Part shown: positions 7,520-16,500 of the stretch, in pieces
Layout of the letters: each line of letters starts with the position of its first letter
Position numbering within the stretch: the stretch's first letter is position 1
NCBI RefSeq assembly: GCF_013388295.1
Contig: NZ_CP058235.1
Coordinates: 908,001 to 972,000 of the forward strand
Length of the DNA stretch: 64,000 nucleotides
Origin: Bartonella alsatica
GTDB lineage: Bacteria > Pseudomonadota > Alphaproteobacteria > Rhizobiales > Rhizobiaceae
Direction: 5' to 3'
Notes under the pieces: model-generated
The model's input: the letters and a program-made list of their open reading frames with translations, nothing else
What the model was told of the DNA's origin: nothing
The model's database searches: none
Program-made: the position numbers and the translations under genes

Positions 7520-10440
7520 TAATTTTCCTTCTCTCTCAAAACAGGTTTCTTACCGATGCGATAACTCCGAATTGACTGATGTGCAAGTGCAATTAAAATG
7601 AGAACAGTTGCCCCTAAAACTAAAGAAAGCACACCAAAATCAAACAAAAAAGCAGATGTCACAGGAATTTTTCCAATCAATGGAAGATGCACATATTGAA
7701 AAAAGGAGGTTAAAAAAGGATACCCAACGAACCAAGCTCCCATTCCCGTTGCGACTGACAACAATAAGCCAAAACCTAACCACCGTAAAGGCAAAACTCT
7801 CAAATGATTTTCCACCCAACGAATATCCCGTGCAAGATATTGTAAAATAAAGCCTATTGCTAAAGTCACACCACCAACAAATCCACCTCCTGGAAGATCA
7901 TGCCCCCGCATAAATAAATAAATCGAAAAAACGATAATAACTGAAAAGAGCCAACTCATAATAACAGCAGGAATAGTGAGATAATTTAATACTGTATCAC
8001 CCAAATTCCGATCAGACTGTGCCATATCAAAAGCTCTCTGAACACGTTGTTGAAACGGAGCATCAATACTTTCAGGAGCAGGACGAAACCGTCGTAAAAG
8101 AGCAAAAACAGTGAGAGAAACAACACCCAAAACGACAATTTCTCCTATGGTATCAAAACCACGGAAATCAACCAATAATACATTCACAACATTGCGGCCA
8201 CCAGCACCAGAATAAGCATTCCTCAAAAAAAAGTCAGAAATTGTTGAACCTTGAAGGCGTGTCATCATAGCAAAGGAGAGCCACGCCACACCAGAACCTC
8301 CCACAAATGCTATAGCGAAATCACGAATACGGCGTAAATGCACCCAAAAATGAACAGAAGTCGGAGCAGGATTGTACAACCGTTTAGGCAACCACCGTAA
8401 ACCAAGCAATAATAAGACTACTGTCACAACTTCAACAACCAATTGTGTTATTGCTAAATCAGGCGCAGAAAGCCATAAAAAGGTTGCACAAGTCATCAAA
8501 CCAGCCCCACTTAACAGCATCAATGATGCAAGACGATGAAACTTTGCTTGCCAAGCAACTAAAAGTGCACATAATCCACCAACTAACCAAAGAGCAAGAA
8601 AAGGAATATCAAGTGGGAAAAGCGGTAATGGCCCCACTGAAATCAAACCATCCCTCCAAAGTAAAAGACTAACAAATGCAAAACACACAAAAAAAATCCA
8701 ATGCAACTGTATCTGCAAACGGCGTGTTGACAAAACAGATTCCACAGCACGTGCCCATTTCCAAGAAATAATCACGAGAATACGTTCAAAAATACGCGGT
8801 CCTTTCAAGTGACGAAAAAAAGGGGCACCATCATCACAGGATAAAAAATAACGATATCCAACAACATAGAGCAATCCACCTCCTAATAAAGCCACCAAAC
8901 TCATCATGAATGGAGTATTAACACCATGCCAAACAGCTAAATTATAAGGAACTGTCTTCGACCCTAAAACAGATATAACTGCATTATCCAAAATAGGCCC
9001 TATTGTTAAATTAGGAAAAATACCAACCGCCAAACAAATAAATACCAAAAGTTCCATGGGTAAACGCATAAAATGCGGTGGTTCATGTGGAGTTTTAGGT
9101 AAATTAACAGGTTTTGCTCCTAAAAAAACACCATGAATAAAACGTATAGAGTAGGTCACACTAAACAGGCTAGCCAGCGTCGCTACATAAGGTGCAATCC
9201 AATCAAGCCATGATTCCATATGCATTTCAACCGCTTCAGCAAAAAACATTTCTTTCGATAAAAAACCATTCAACAAAGGAACCCCAGCCATCGCCGCACT
9301 TGCCACCAAAGCAAGAGTTGCTGTAATAGGCATAGAACAATAAAGACCTGTCAGTTTACGCATATCACGCGTTCCTGTCTCGTGATCAATAATGCCTGCC
9401 GCCATAAATAAAGAGGCTTTAAAAGTAGCATGATTAGCCATATGAAAGATCGCTGCAACACATGCAAGCGGGCTACCAAGGCTTAAAAGCGTGGTAATCA
9501 ATCCAAGATGACTAATCGTTGAGTAAGCAAGCAACCCTTTCAAGTCTTGCTGAAACATGGAAAAATAAGCACCAAGCAGAAGTGTTGCAAGTCCTGAAAA
9601 GCCAACTAACCAAAACCAAGTTTCTGTTCCAGAGAGTACGGGCCATAAACGAACAAGCAAAAACAACCCTGCTTTCACCATTGTGGCTGAATGTAAATAA
9701 GCCGATACAGGCGTTGGCGCAGCCATTGCATTGGGCAACCAAAAATGAAACGGAAATTGTGCACTTTTTGTTAAACCTCCCAATAAAATACAAATAAGGA
9801 CAAGACGATAAAGAACATTTGATCGGATCATATCCCCAGACTGTAATACCTTATCTAAATCAAAACTGCCAACGATAAGGCCAATCAATAAAACTCCAAT
9901 AAAAAGGGCAAAACCACCAAAACCTGTAACAGTTAAAGCCATACGCGCACCCTCACGTGCACTTGCATTATGGTACCAATAACCGATCAACAAAAAAGAA
10001 AAAACACTGGTGAGTTCCCAGAAAACAACCAAAAAGACGAGATTACCTGATAAGACTAGCCCTGTCATTGAACCCATAAAAGCCAAAAAAAAGGAAAAAA
10101 ACCTCGGTACAGAATCTGCCGGATCCATATAATATCGCGCATAAACGACAACAAGCAGCCCAATTCCTGTAATGAGTAAACAAAAAAGCCATGACAAACC
10201 ATCCATACGGAGAATCAAATTACTTCCCCATTCAGGAAGCCAAGAAATATCTAAACGTACTACGTGGTTCCCACGAACTTCCGGATAAAGCACTATAGTA
10301 AAAAGAAGACAGAAAAGCGCAATAATTCCAGCAAACCATGCTTCATTATTTTTTGCTGTCGAACGAAAAAAACCAATAATAGTACTTCCACCAAAGGGAA
10401 GCAAAACTAGCAATACCAACATTGCTTCCCGTATTGCCAT
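7519..10440 (-). CDS. phaAB: Mrp/Pha cation/H+ antiporter subunit A/B fusion
   Basis: A 973-aa polytopic membrane protein that combines MrpA (NuoL-like, about residues 1-800) with an MrpB domain at the C-terminus (from about 820, including LPGGGFVGGVTLAIGFILQY). MrpA hallmarks are VVFWELTSVFSFLLIGYW with the conserved Glu, HSATMVKAGLFLL with the Lys, and FHMANHATFKASLFM. Fusion of A and B is usual in rhizobial Pha systems and differs from the separate genes of Bacillus. A GGAG Shine-Dalgarno lies 9 bases before the ATG. It is the first gene of a tightly overlapping six-gene operon; the upstream 186 bp must hold its promoter. Confidence 0.92.
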   Translation of the reverse strand: MAIREAMLVLLVLLPFGGSTIIGFFRSTAKNNEAWFAGIIALFCLLFTIVLYPEVRGNHVVRLDISWLPEWGSNLILRMDGLSWLFCLLITGIGLLVVVYARYYMDPADSVPRFFSFFLAFMGSMTGLVLSGNLVFLVVFWELTSVFSFLLIGYWYHNASAREGARMALTVTGFGGFALFIGVLLIGLIVGSFDLDKVLQSGDMIRSNVLYRLVLICILLGGLTKSAQFPFHFWLPNAMAAPTPVSAYLHSATMVKAGLFLLVRLWPVLSGTETWFWLVGFSGLATLLLGAYFSMFQQDLKGLLAYSTISHLGLITTLLSLGSPLACVAAIFHMANHATFKASLFMAAGIIDHETGTRDMRKLTGLYCSMPITATLALVASAAMAGVPLLNGFLSKEMFFAEAVEMHMESWLDWIAPYVATLASLFSVTYSIRFIHGVFLGAKPVNLPKTPHEPPHFMRLPMELLVFICLAVGIFPNLTIGPILDNAVISVLGSKTVPYNLAVWHGVNTPFMMSLVALLGGGLLYVVGYRYFLSCDDGAPFFRHLKGPRIFERILVIISWKWARAVESVLSTRRLQIQLHWIFFVCFAFVSLLLWRDGLISVGPLPLFPLDIPFLALWLVGGLCALLVAWQAKFHRLASLMLLSGAGLMTCATFLWLSAPDLAITQLVVEVVTVVLLLLGLRWLPKRLYNPAPTSVHFWVHLRRIRDFAIAFVGGSGVAWLSFAMMTRLQGSTISDFFLRNAYSGAGGRNVVNVLLVDFRGFDTIGEIVVLGVVSLTVFALLRRFRPAPESIDAPFQQRVQRAFDMAQSDRNLGDTVLNYLTIPAVIMSWLFSVIIVFSIYLFMRGHDLPGGGFVGGVTLAIGFILQYLARDIRWVENHLRVLPLRWLGFGLLLSVATGMGAWFVGYPFLTSFFQYVHLPLIGKIPVTSAFLFDFGVLSLVLGATVLILIALAHQSIRSYRIGKKPVLREKEN

Positions 10441-10626
10441 TCTTTAAGCTCCATCTTGTCCTTAACATTTTGTCATCGACAAATAAAATTATCACCATCC
10501 CTCCCCATTTCTGCATTTACAACAACAAGATTTAATAAAACTTAAAAGTATTTAAAATTTTCATAAAACAACCACTGCACGAAAAAATTGCTCGATACAA
10601 AAGTGTTTTAAAAATTTTTCACCTTT

Positions 10627-11088
10627 TTATCCCTTAAAAAATTGAGAAAAACACTGCCTACGCGACCCATGAAAAGGTTGATAACTATTATCATGTTCAT
10701 TGTAAGAACGATAACGAGCATGACAAGAATCAATATGTTGTTTGAACATCCATGGTTCTTTTTTCTCTAAAGAAGCTGATACCGCTTTTAATGGTATATG
10801 TTTTGCGTCTAAACCTGAAACTGCAAGGAATGCCACTTCAGGATACCACCAATTATCACTATATTTACGATAACCACGCCGATAATGGCGATAACCTTTG
10901 AATCCATTAAGTTCCTTACGTCCTGTAACAACCAAAGGGACCCAATTCTCTGGAACAGAAGATTGATGAAATATCCTAACTTCAGTATTACTTTTTTGCG
11001 CAGAACCAGTGAAATTGCTTACTATTATGAAAACACTGCCAATGAACGCGATAACCAAAGCATAATACAAACTCTTTAACATAGGCAT
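10627..11088 (-). CDS. BA14K family protein
   Basis: A protein of about 153 aa from the start chosen here (MPMLKSLYYALVIAFIGSVF). An N-terminal hydrophobic segment acts as a signal or membrane anchor. The C-terminal block HIDSCHARYRSYNEHDNSYQ followed by PFHGSRRQC matches the BA14K domain first described for a Brucella immunoreactive 14-kDa protein: Cys-x-x-RYRSY-...-G-RR-x-C. A Tyr/Arg/Gly-rich stretch (GYRHYRRGYRKY) precedes it. The frame is open upstream to 11145, which would add 19 residues; the nearer ATG gives a cleaner signal peptide. It is divergent from nspC. The molecular role is unknown. Confidence 0.75.
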   Translation of the reverse strand: MPMLKSLYYALVIAFIGSVFIIVSNFTGSAQKSNTEVRIFHQSSVPENWVPLVVTGRKELNGFKGYRHYRRGYRKYSDNWWYPEVAFLAVSGLDAKHIPLKAVSASLEKKEPWMFKQHIDSCHARYRSYNEHDNSYQPFHGSRRQCFSQFFKG

Positions 11089-11257
11089 AACACAAATCTC
11101 ACAATAACTAAACCAAAATTGAATTACAGACAATTTCTCCATCACGAAATGAAAACAGATTCTCTATCTACGATTTTTTTCGCTTGAGACATTCTGCTAC
11201 TCCATGTACTAAACGTCGATCTCAAGAATAAGATCCTTAAAAAAGAATGGGTAAACA

Positions 11258-12355
11258 ATGATTAGAACTCCCTATTATCTTATCGATAAATCTAAACTCA
11301 TAAGGAATATGGAAATCATCACTCGCTTACGAAAAATGTCGGGAGCAAAAATTTTATTAGCTTTGAAATGTTTTTCTACATGGAGTCTTTTTGATTTAAT
11401 GTCCGAATATATGGACGGAACTACATCATCTTCCCTGTATGAATTGCGTTTAGGCAGAGAAAAATTTGGCAAAGAAACCCACGCTTATTCAGTTGCCTGG
11501 GCGGATAATGAAATTGATGAGGTCTGTGGCTATGCAGATAAAATCATTTTTAATTCAATCCAACAACTTCAACGTTTTGCCAATGCTACCAAAACTATTC
11601 AACGGGGTTTAAGATTAAATCCAGGAATCAGCGCATCAAATTTTGATCTTGCAAATCCCTCTCGACCCTTTAGCCGCTTAGGTGAAACCAATCAAGATGC
11701 TATTAAAGAAATTTTGCCACTCATCAATGGCTTGATGATCCATAATAATTGTGAAAATGCTGATTTTAATCTTTTCAACAAAATGCTTAATCATATGGAA
11801 GAAAAATTTGCAGAACTCTTTACGGCAATTGACTGGATTAGTCTTGGCGGTGGAATTCATTTTACAGCTGAAAATTATCCTCTAAAAGCGTTTGCAGAAC
11901 GTCTAAAAAATTTCTCTCAAACCTACGATGTCACTATTTTTTTAGAGCCAGGAGAAGCGGCCATCACTAACAGTACTACATTAGAAGTAAGTGTGCTTGA
12001 TACATTGTATAATGAAAAAAACCTTGCTATTGTTGATAGTTCAACAGAAGCTCATATGCTTGATCTTTTAATTTATCGTGAAGATGCCAAATTGAAACCT
12101 AATAAAGGTCCTCATGAAATTATGGTTTGCGGAAAATCTTGTCTTGCTGGTGATATTTTTGGAACATTTCAGTTCCCTGAAATCCTTAAAATAGGTGATA
12201 GATTATCTTTTCAAAACGCTGCAGGCTATACAATGGTCAAAAAGAACTGGTTTAATGGTGTTGCCATGCCTGCTATTGTCATAAAAGAGTGCAGTGGAGC
12301 GCTAACAATTCAACGCCAATTTAGCTACAAGGATTATAAAGAAAGCCTTTCATAA
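11258..12355 (+). CDS. nspC: Carboxynorspermidine/carboxyspermidine decarboxylase
   Basis: A 365-aa PLP enzyme of the alanine-racemase-fold decarboxylase group. The PLP Lys is in LLALKCFSTW (K37), the glycine-rich phosphate loop is SLGGGIHFT, and the second-subunit catalytic Cys/Asp are in VCGKSCLAGDIFG. It removes CO2 from carboxyspermidine to give spermidine, or carboxynorspermidine to give norspermidine. The next gene supplies the matching dehydrogenase, so the pair forms the alternative spermidine pathway that does not use decarboxylated SAM. The product, spermidine or norspermidine, is not decidable from sequence. Confidence 0.88.
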   Translation: MIRTPYYLIDKSKLIRNMEIITRLRKMSGAKILLALKCFSTWSLFDLMSEYMDGTTSSSLYELRLGREKFGKETHAYSVAWADNEIDEVCGYADKIIFNSIQQLQRFANATKTIQRGLRLNPGISASNFDLANPSRPFSRLGETNQDAIKEILPLINGLMIHNNCENADFNLFNKMLNHMEEKFAELFTAIDWISLGGGIHFTAENYPLKAFAERLKNFSQTYDVTIFLEPGEAAITNSTTLEVSVLDTLYNEKNLAIVDSSTEAHMLDLLIYREDAKLKPNKGPHEIMVCGKSCLAGDIFGTFQFPEILKIGDRLSFQNAAGYTMVKKNWFNGVAMPAIVIKECSGALTIQRQFSYKDYKESLS

Positions 12356-12413
12356 TCCAAATGACATAAAAAAATCATCATGCGGCAATATTAATCAAGG
12401 AGATAATCCCCAA

Positions 12414-13652
12414 ATGAAGAAAAATGTTCTCATTATTGGTGCTGGAGGTGTTGCACAAGTTGTTGCTCATAAATGCGCCCAAAACAACGATATTCTCGGT
12501 GATATTCATATCGCTTCACGGACACTCAAAAAATGTGAAGCAATTATTACATCAATTAAAAACAAAAAAGCAATGAAAGTAGAAGGCATTATCAAAAGCC
12601 ATACACTTAATGCAATGGATGTTGCAGAAACTGTACAACTTATCCAAAAAACCAAATGCGAAATTGTTATTAACGTTGGTTCTTCTTTTCTTAATATGTC
12701 TGTTCTTTCAGCTTGTATCGAAACCAAGTGCGCTTATATAGACACCGCAATTCATGAAGATCCGTTAAAAATTTGTGAAACACCTCCCTGGTATAGCAAT
12801 TACGAATGGCCTCGACGTAAAGAATGTGAAAAAGTTGGTATAACTGCCATTTTAGGAGCAGGTTTTGATCCGGGCGTTGTTAATGCTTATGCAGCATTAG
12901 CGCATAACGATTATTTTGATACAATCACCGATATTGATATCATTGATATTAATGCCGGAAAACATAATCGTTGGTTTGCCACTAATTTTGATCCAGAAAT
13001 TAACTTTCGAGAATTTACAGGCCAGGTATGGTCATGGCAAAATAAAAAATGGACCTCTAATCAAATGTTTGAAGTCAGCCATGAGTGGGATCTCCCTGTT
13101 GTTGGAAAACAAAAAGCTTATATGACCGGACATGATGAGATTCATTCATTATCCCAAAATCTTGATGTTCAAAACATTCGCTTCTGGATGGGTTTTGGTG
13201 AACGTTATATAACCGTTTTTACTGTTTTGAAAAATCTCGGACTTTTATCCGAACAACCAATTAAAACAGCAGAAGGACAAGAAGTCGTTCCCTTAAAAGT
13301 CGTGAAAGCTGTTTTACCCGATCCAGCTTCTTTAGCGCCTGATTATACAGGGAAAACTTGTATTGGAGACCTTATTAAAGGTGAAAAAAATGGAAAACCA
13401 AGAGAGATTTTTATTTATAATATAGCTGATCACAAACAGGCTTTTAATGAAACTGGCGCACAAGGCATTTCCTATACAGCGGGTGTACCAGCAGCAGCTG
13501 CTGCCATTCTCATTGCTACTGGCAAATGGGACGTGAAAACCATGGTCAACGTGGAAGAATTACCACCGCTTCCCTTCCTCAAATATCTCGATCATATGGG
13601 ACTTTCCACTTGCATAAGAGAACAACAAGAAGAGAAAAAATTACAGTTTTGA
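12414..13652 (+). CDS. Carboxy(nor)spermidine dehydrogenase, saccharopine dehydrogenase family
   Basis: A 412-aa NADPH-dependent enzyme with an N-terminal Rossmann fold (VLIIGAGGVAQVVAHKCAQN, residues 5-24), the family motif ILGAGFDPGVVNAYAA, and a C-terminal substrate domain ending in GISYTAGVPAAAAAILIATG. The family joins aspartate semialdehyde to putrescine or diaminopropane by reductive amination. It lies 58 bp downstream of nspC with an AAGGAG Shine-Dalgarno, so it is likely co-transcribed. A similar fold is used by lysine-forming saccharopine dehydrogenases; the nspC partner argues for the polyamine role. Confidence 0.85.
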   Translation: MKKNVLIIGAGGVAQVVAHKCAQNNDILGDIHIASRTLKKCEAIITSIKNKKAMKVEGIIKSHTLNAMDVAETVQLIQKTKCEIVINVGSSFLNMSVLSACIETKCAYIDTAIHEDPLKICETPPWYSNYEWPRRKECEKVGITAILGAGFDPGVVNAYAALAHNDYFDTITDIDIIDINAGKHNRWFATNFDPEINFREFTGQVWSWQNKKWTSNQMFEVSHEWDLPVVGKQKAYMTGHDEIHSLSQNLDVQNIRFWMGFGERYITVFTVLKNLGLLSEQPIKTAEGQEVVPLKVVKAVLPDPASLAPDYTGKTCIGDLIKGEKNGKPREIFIYNIADHKQAFNETGAQGISYTAGVPAAAAAILIATGKWDVKTMVNVEELPPLPFLKYLDHMGLSTCIREQQEEKKLQF

Positions 13653-13681
13653 GTTTATTCTTTATATAAAATAAAAGGTAC

Positions 13682-13712
13682 AAAAAATCGCCTTTAAAAA
13701 AGGCGATTTTTT
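13682..13712. terminator. Bidirectional intrinsic terminator
   Basis: A perfect 14-bp inverted repeat AAAAAATCGCCTTT / AAAGGCGATTTTTT with a 3-nt loop lies between the polyamine dehydrogenase (plus strand) and lpd (minus strand). The A run and T run at each end give a U tract for both convergent transcripts. Confidence 0.88.
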
Positions 13713-13796
13713 AAAATATACAACCTATCAAATAGTAAAAATAAAATACATCCCCCTACTTCCTGAAGCAGCATTAGAGAACGCTAAAAAGCTTCT

Positions 13797-15203
13797 CTAG
13801 ACATGAAGCGGTTTAGCAAATGTTGCCAAAGCTGCTTCCCGCACTGCTTCTGATAAAGTAGGGTGCGCATGACAACAACGCCCCAAATCTTCTGATGAAC
13901 CACCAAATTCCATCAAAACTGCAATTTCATGAATCATTTCACCAGCACCAAACCCAAGAATATGCCCGCCCAAAACCCGATCTGTTTTTTTATCGGCAAG
14001 AATCTTAACAAACCCATCACTTTTTTGCATTGCGCGTGCACGACCATTGGCCATAAAAGGAAACTTTCCAACATTATAATCAATTCCAGCAGCTTTCAGC
14101 TCTTCTTCTGTCTTACCTACACTAGCAATTTCCGGCTGTGTATAAACAACACTAGGAATAACATTAAAATTAACATGTCCTTTTTGACCTGCCAAAATTT
14201 CGGCCACAGCAATGCCTTCTTCCTCTGCCTTATGTGCTAACATTGGCCCTTTAACAACATCACCAATAGCATAAATTCCTGGAATATTAGTTTGCCAATG
14301 GGCATCAATTGCAATAAAGCCACGTTCATCCAACTGAACACCAGCCTCCTCTAAACCAAGATCTTCTGTATATGGAGAACGTCCAGTGGCAATGAGCACA
14401 ACATCAGCCTCTAGAGTTTCAGATGCACCACCTTTAACGGCTTCAAAAGTCACCTGAGCAATTGAATCAGACCGCGTAATAGCCGTTACTTTTGTACCTG
14501 TTTTATATTCTATTCCCTGTTTTTCCATTAATTTCTGAAATTGCAGTGAAACTTCACCATCCATTGATCCCAAAACTTTATTAAGATATTCAATAATGGT
14601 AACTTTAGCACCTAAACGGCTCCAAACTGAACCAAGCTCTGAACCAATGACACCAGCGCCAACCACAACCATGCGGGTTGGTACTTTTTCAAGTGCAAGT
14701 GCTCCAGTAGAAGACACAACAGTCTTTTCATCAATTTCAACATTCACACCCGGAATACCAGAATTCTCAGAGCCAGTAGCAATAATAATATTCTTTGTGG
14801 TAATCGTTTGTTTATTACCATCTCTAGCCATAACTTCAATTTGCCCTACACCTAAAATTTTGGCTGTACCAAAAAAAGTATCAATTTTATTCTTTTTCAT
14901 CAAAAAAGAAACGCCACTCGTATTCGCAGTTACAACAGCTTTCTTATGTGCCATCATTTGCTCAAGATTAAGCTTAGATTTTACAATAGAAATACCAAGC
15001 GTTTCAAAACCGTGTTGCGTTTCAGCAAACACTTCTGAAGCATGCAACAATGCTTTAGAAGGAATACAACCAACATTGAGACATGTGCCTCCTAATGTTG
15101 TACGCTTTTCAATAATCGCTGTTTTAAGTCCCAATTGCGCTGCTTTGATTGCTGCTACATATCCCCCTGGACCAGCACCGATCACCACCACATCATAAGA
15201 CAT
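13797..15203 (-). CDS. lpdA: Dihydrolipoamide dehydrogenase (E3 of the 2-oxoglutarate dehydrogenase complex)
   Basis: A 468-aa FAD/NAD flavoenzyme. The FAD loop is GAGPGGYVAA (9-18), the redox disulfide is in GGTCLNVGCIPSK (C41, C46), the NAD loop is VVVGAGVIGSELG, the second FAD motif is GIYAIGDVV, and the catalytic His-Glu pair is in HAHPTLSEA. It reoxidises dihydrolipoyl groups to pass electrons to NAD. It is the last gene of mdh-sucCD-sucAB-lpd and starts 32 bp after sucB, which points to service of the 2-oxoglutarate complex; a separate pdh-linked copy may exist elsewhere. Confidence 0.93.
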   Translation of the reverse strand: MSYDVVVIGAGPGGYVAAIKAAQLGLKTAIIEKRTTLGGTCLNVGCIPSKALLHASEVFAETQHGFETLGISIVKSKLNLEQMMAHKKAVVTANTSGVSFLMKKNKIDTFFGTAKILGVGQIEVMARDGNKQTITTKNIIIATGSENSGIPGVNVEIDEKTVVSSTGALALEKVPTRMVVVGAGVIGSELGSVWSRLGAKVTIIEYLNKVLGSMDGEVSLQFQKLMEKQGIEYKTGTKVTAITRSDSIAQVTFEAVKGGASETLEADVVLIATGRSPYTEDLGLEEAGVQLDERGFIAIDAHWQTNIPGIYAIGDVVKGPMLAHKAEEEGIAVAEILAGQKGHVNFNVIPSVVYTQPEIASVGKTEEELKAAGIDYNVGKFPFMANGRARAMQKSDGFVKILADKKTDRVLGGHILGFGAGEMIHEIAVLMEFGGSSEDLGRCCHAHPTLSEAVREAALATFAKPLHV

Positions 15204-15235
15204 TCGTTTTTCCTTTCATCCCGAAAACTGCACTT

Positions 15236-16468
15236 TTACAAGTCAAGAACAAGACGTTCTGGATCTTCCAAACTTTCCTTAACACGTACGAGGAAAGTCA
15301 CTGCTTCTTGCCCATCGACAATACGGTGATCATAAGAAAGTGCTAAATACATCATAGGACGAATCATAATTTGGCCCCCAATAACCATTGCCCGTTCTTT
15401 AATTGCGTGCATCCCCAAGATACCAGACTGTGGTGCATTCAAAATCGGTGTCGACATTAATGATCCATAAACACCTCCATTGGTAATGGTAAAAGTTCCG
15501 CCTAGCATATCAGAAACCGCTAATTTTCCATCACGAGCGAGACGACCTAGACGGCCAATTTCCTTTTCAATTTCTGCAAGCGACATCTGATCTGCATCAC
15601 GAACTACCGGAACAACAAGCCCTTTATCCGTTCCAACAGCAATGCCAGCATTGACATAGTTTTTGTAAACAATATCTGTTCCATCAATTTCTGCATTAAC
15701 AGCAGGAAGTTCTTTTAATGCATGGCAAACAGCCTTGGTAAAAAATCCCATAAAACCAAGCTTAACACCATGCTTCTTTTCAAAAAGATCCTTATAACGC
15801 TTGCGCAAATCCATTACCGCAGACATATCAACCTCATTAAATGTGGTTAACATTGCCGCTGTATTCTGCGCATCTTTAAGACGACGAGCAATCGTTTGAC
15901 GCAATTTCGTCATACGAACCCGCTCCTCACGTATTTCCGAGACGGAAGAAGTATCCGAAGAGCTGGCTACAGAAGCAGAGCTAGCTGTAAAAGCCGTTGA
16001 GGTAGGAGCCTTTATTCTTTGCGTTAATACACTTAAAACATCTTCTTTGAGAATTTGTTCACGTTTTCCAGAACCTAAGATATCATTTTTTGCAATATTA
16101 TTTTCTGCCATCAACTTTGCCGCTGAAGGTGCAGGAGGCACTGTATCGCTTGAAGAAGACTGCTTCAACCCAAATGAAGCAGCAGACATAGGTGGATCAG
16201 AAAAAGATGATGATTTAGCAACACCAACTGCTCCAGCTTCAACCGCCCCCAAGAGCGCGTTCACTGCAACCGTATCGCCTTCCTTCGCAATGATCTCAAT
16301 CAGTTTTCCCCCAACAGGCGAAGGCACCTCAATTGTTACCTTATCAGTTTCTAACTCAACCAAGGGTTCATCTATAGCCACAGCTTCACCAAGCTTTTTA
16401 AACCACTTACCAATTGTCGCCTCGGTAACTGATTCGCCCAAAGTAGGAACACGAATTTCAGTAGTCAT
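15236..16468 (-). CDS. sucB: Dihydrolipoyl succinyltransferase (E2 of 2-oxoglutarate dehydrogenase)
   Basis: A 410-aa protein with three parts: one lipoyl domain (lipoyl-Lys in [15 protein letters not shown]43), an Ala/Ser-rich linker leading to a peripheral-subunit-binding domain ([17 protein letters not shown], about 118-135), a second Ser/Ala linker, and a catalytic domain ending with [13 protein letters not shown] (His and Asp catalytic). It transfers succinyl groups from lipoate to CoA. It is encoded 32 bp after sucA on the same strand. Confidence 0.94.
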   Translation of the reverse strand: MTTEIRVPTLGESVTEATIGKWFKKLGEAVAIDEPLVELETDKVTIEVPSPVGGKLIEIIAKEGDTVAVNALLGAVEAGAVGVAKSSSFSDPPMSAASFGLKQSSSSDTVPPAPSAAKLMAENNIAKNDILGSGKREQILKEDVLSVLTQRIKAPTSTAFTASSASVASSSDTSSVSEIREERVRMTKLRQTIARRLKDAQNTAAMLTTFNEVDMSAVMDLRKRYKDLFEKKHGVKLGFMGFFTKAVCHALKELPAVNAEIDGTDIVYKNYVNAGIAVGTDKGLVVPVVRDADQMSLAEIEKEIGRLGRLARDGKLAVSDMLGGTFTITNGGVYGSLMSTPILNAPQSGILGMHAIKERAMVIGGQIMIRPMMYLALSYDHRIVDGQEAVTFLVRVKESLEDPERLVLDL

Positions 16469-16500
16469 AATATTTTTCCATACATCAGAGTAGTCATAAA

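Noticed and set aside
14596..15198. 200-codon ORF on the plus strand
   Set aside because: It lies entirely antisense to lpdA, whose motifs and length are unambiguous; the antisense frame has no recognisable domain.
16047..16493. 148-codon ORF antisense to sucB
   Set aside because: Shadow of the low-complexity Ala/Ser linkers of sucB; no start signal or domain.
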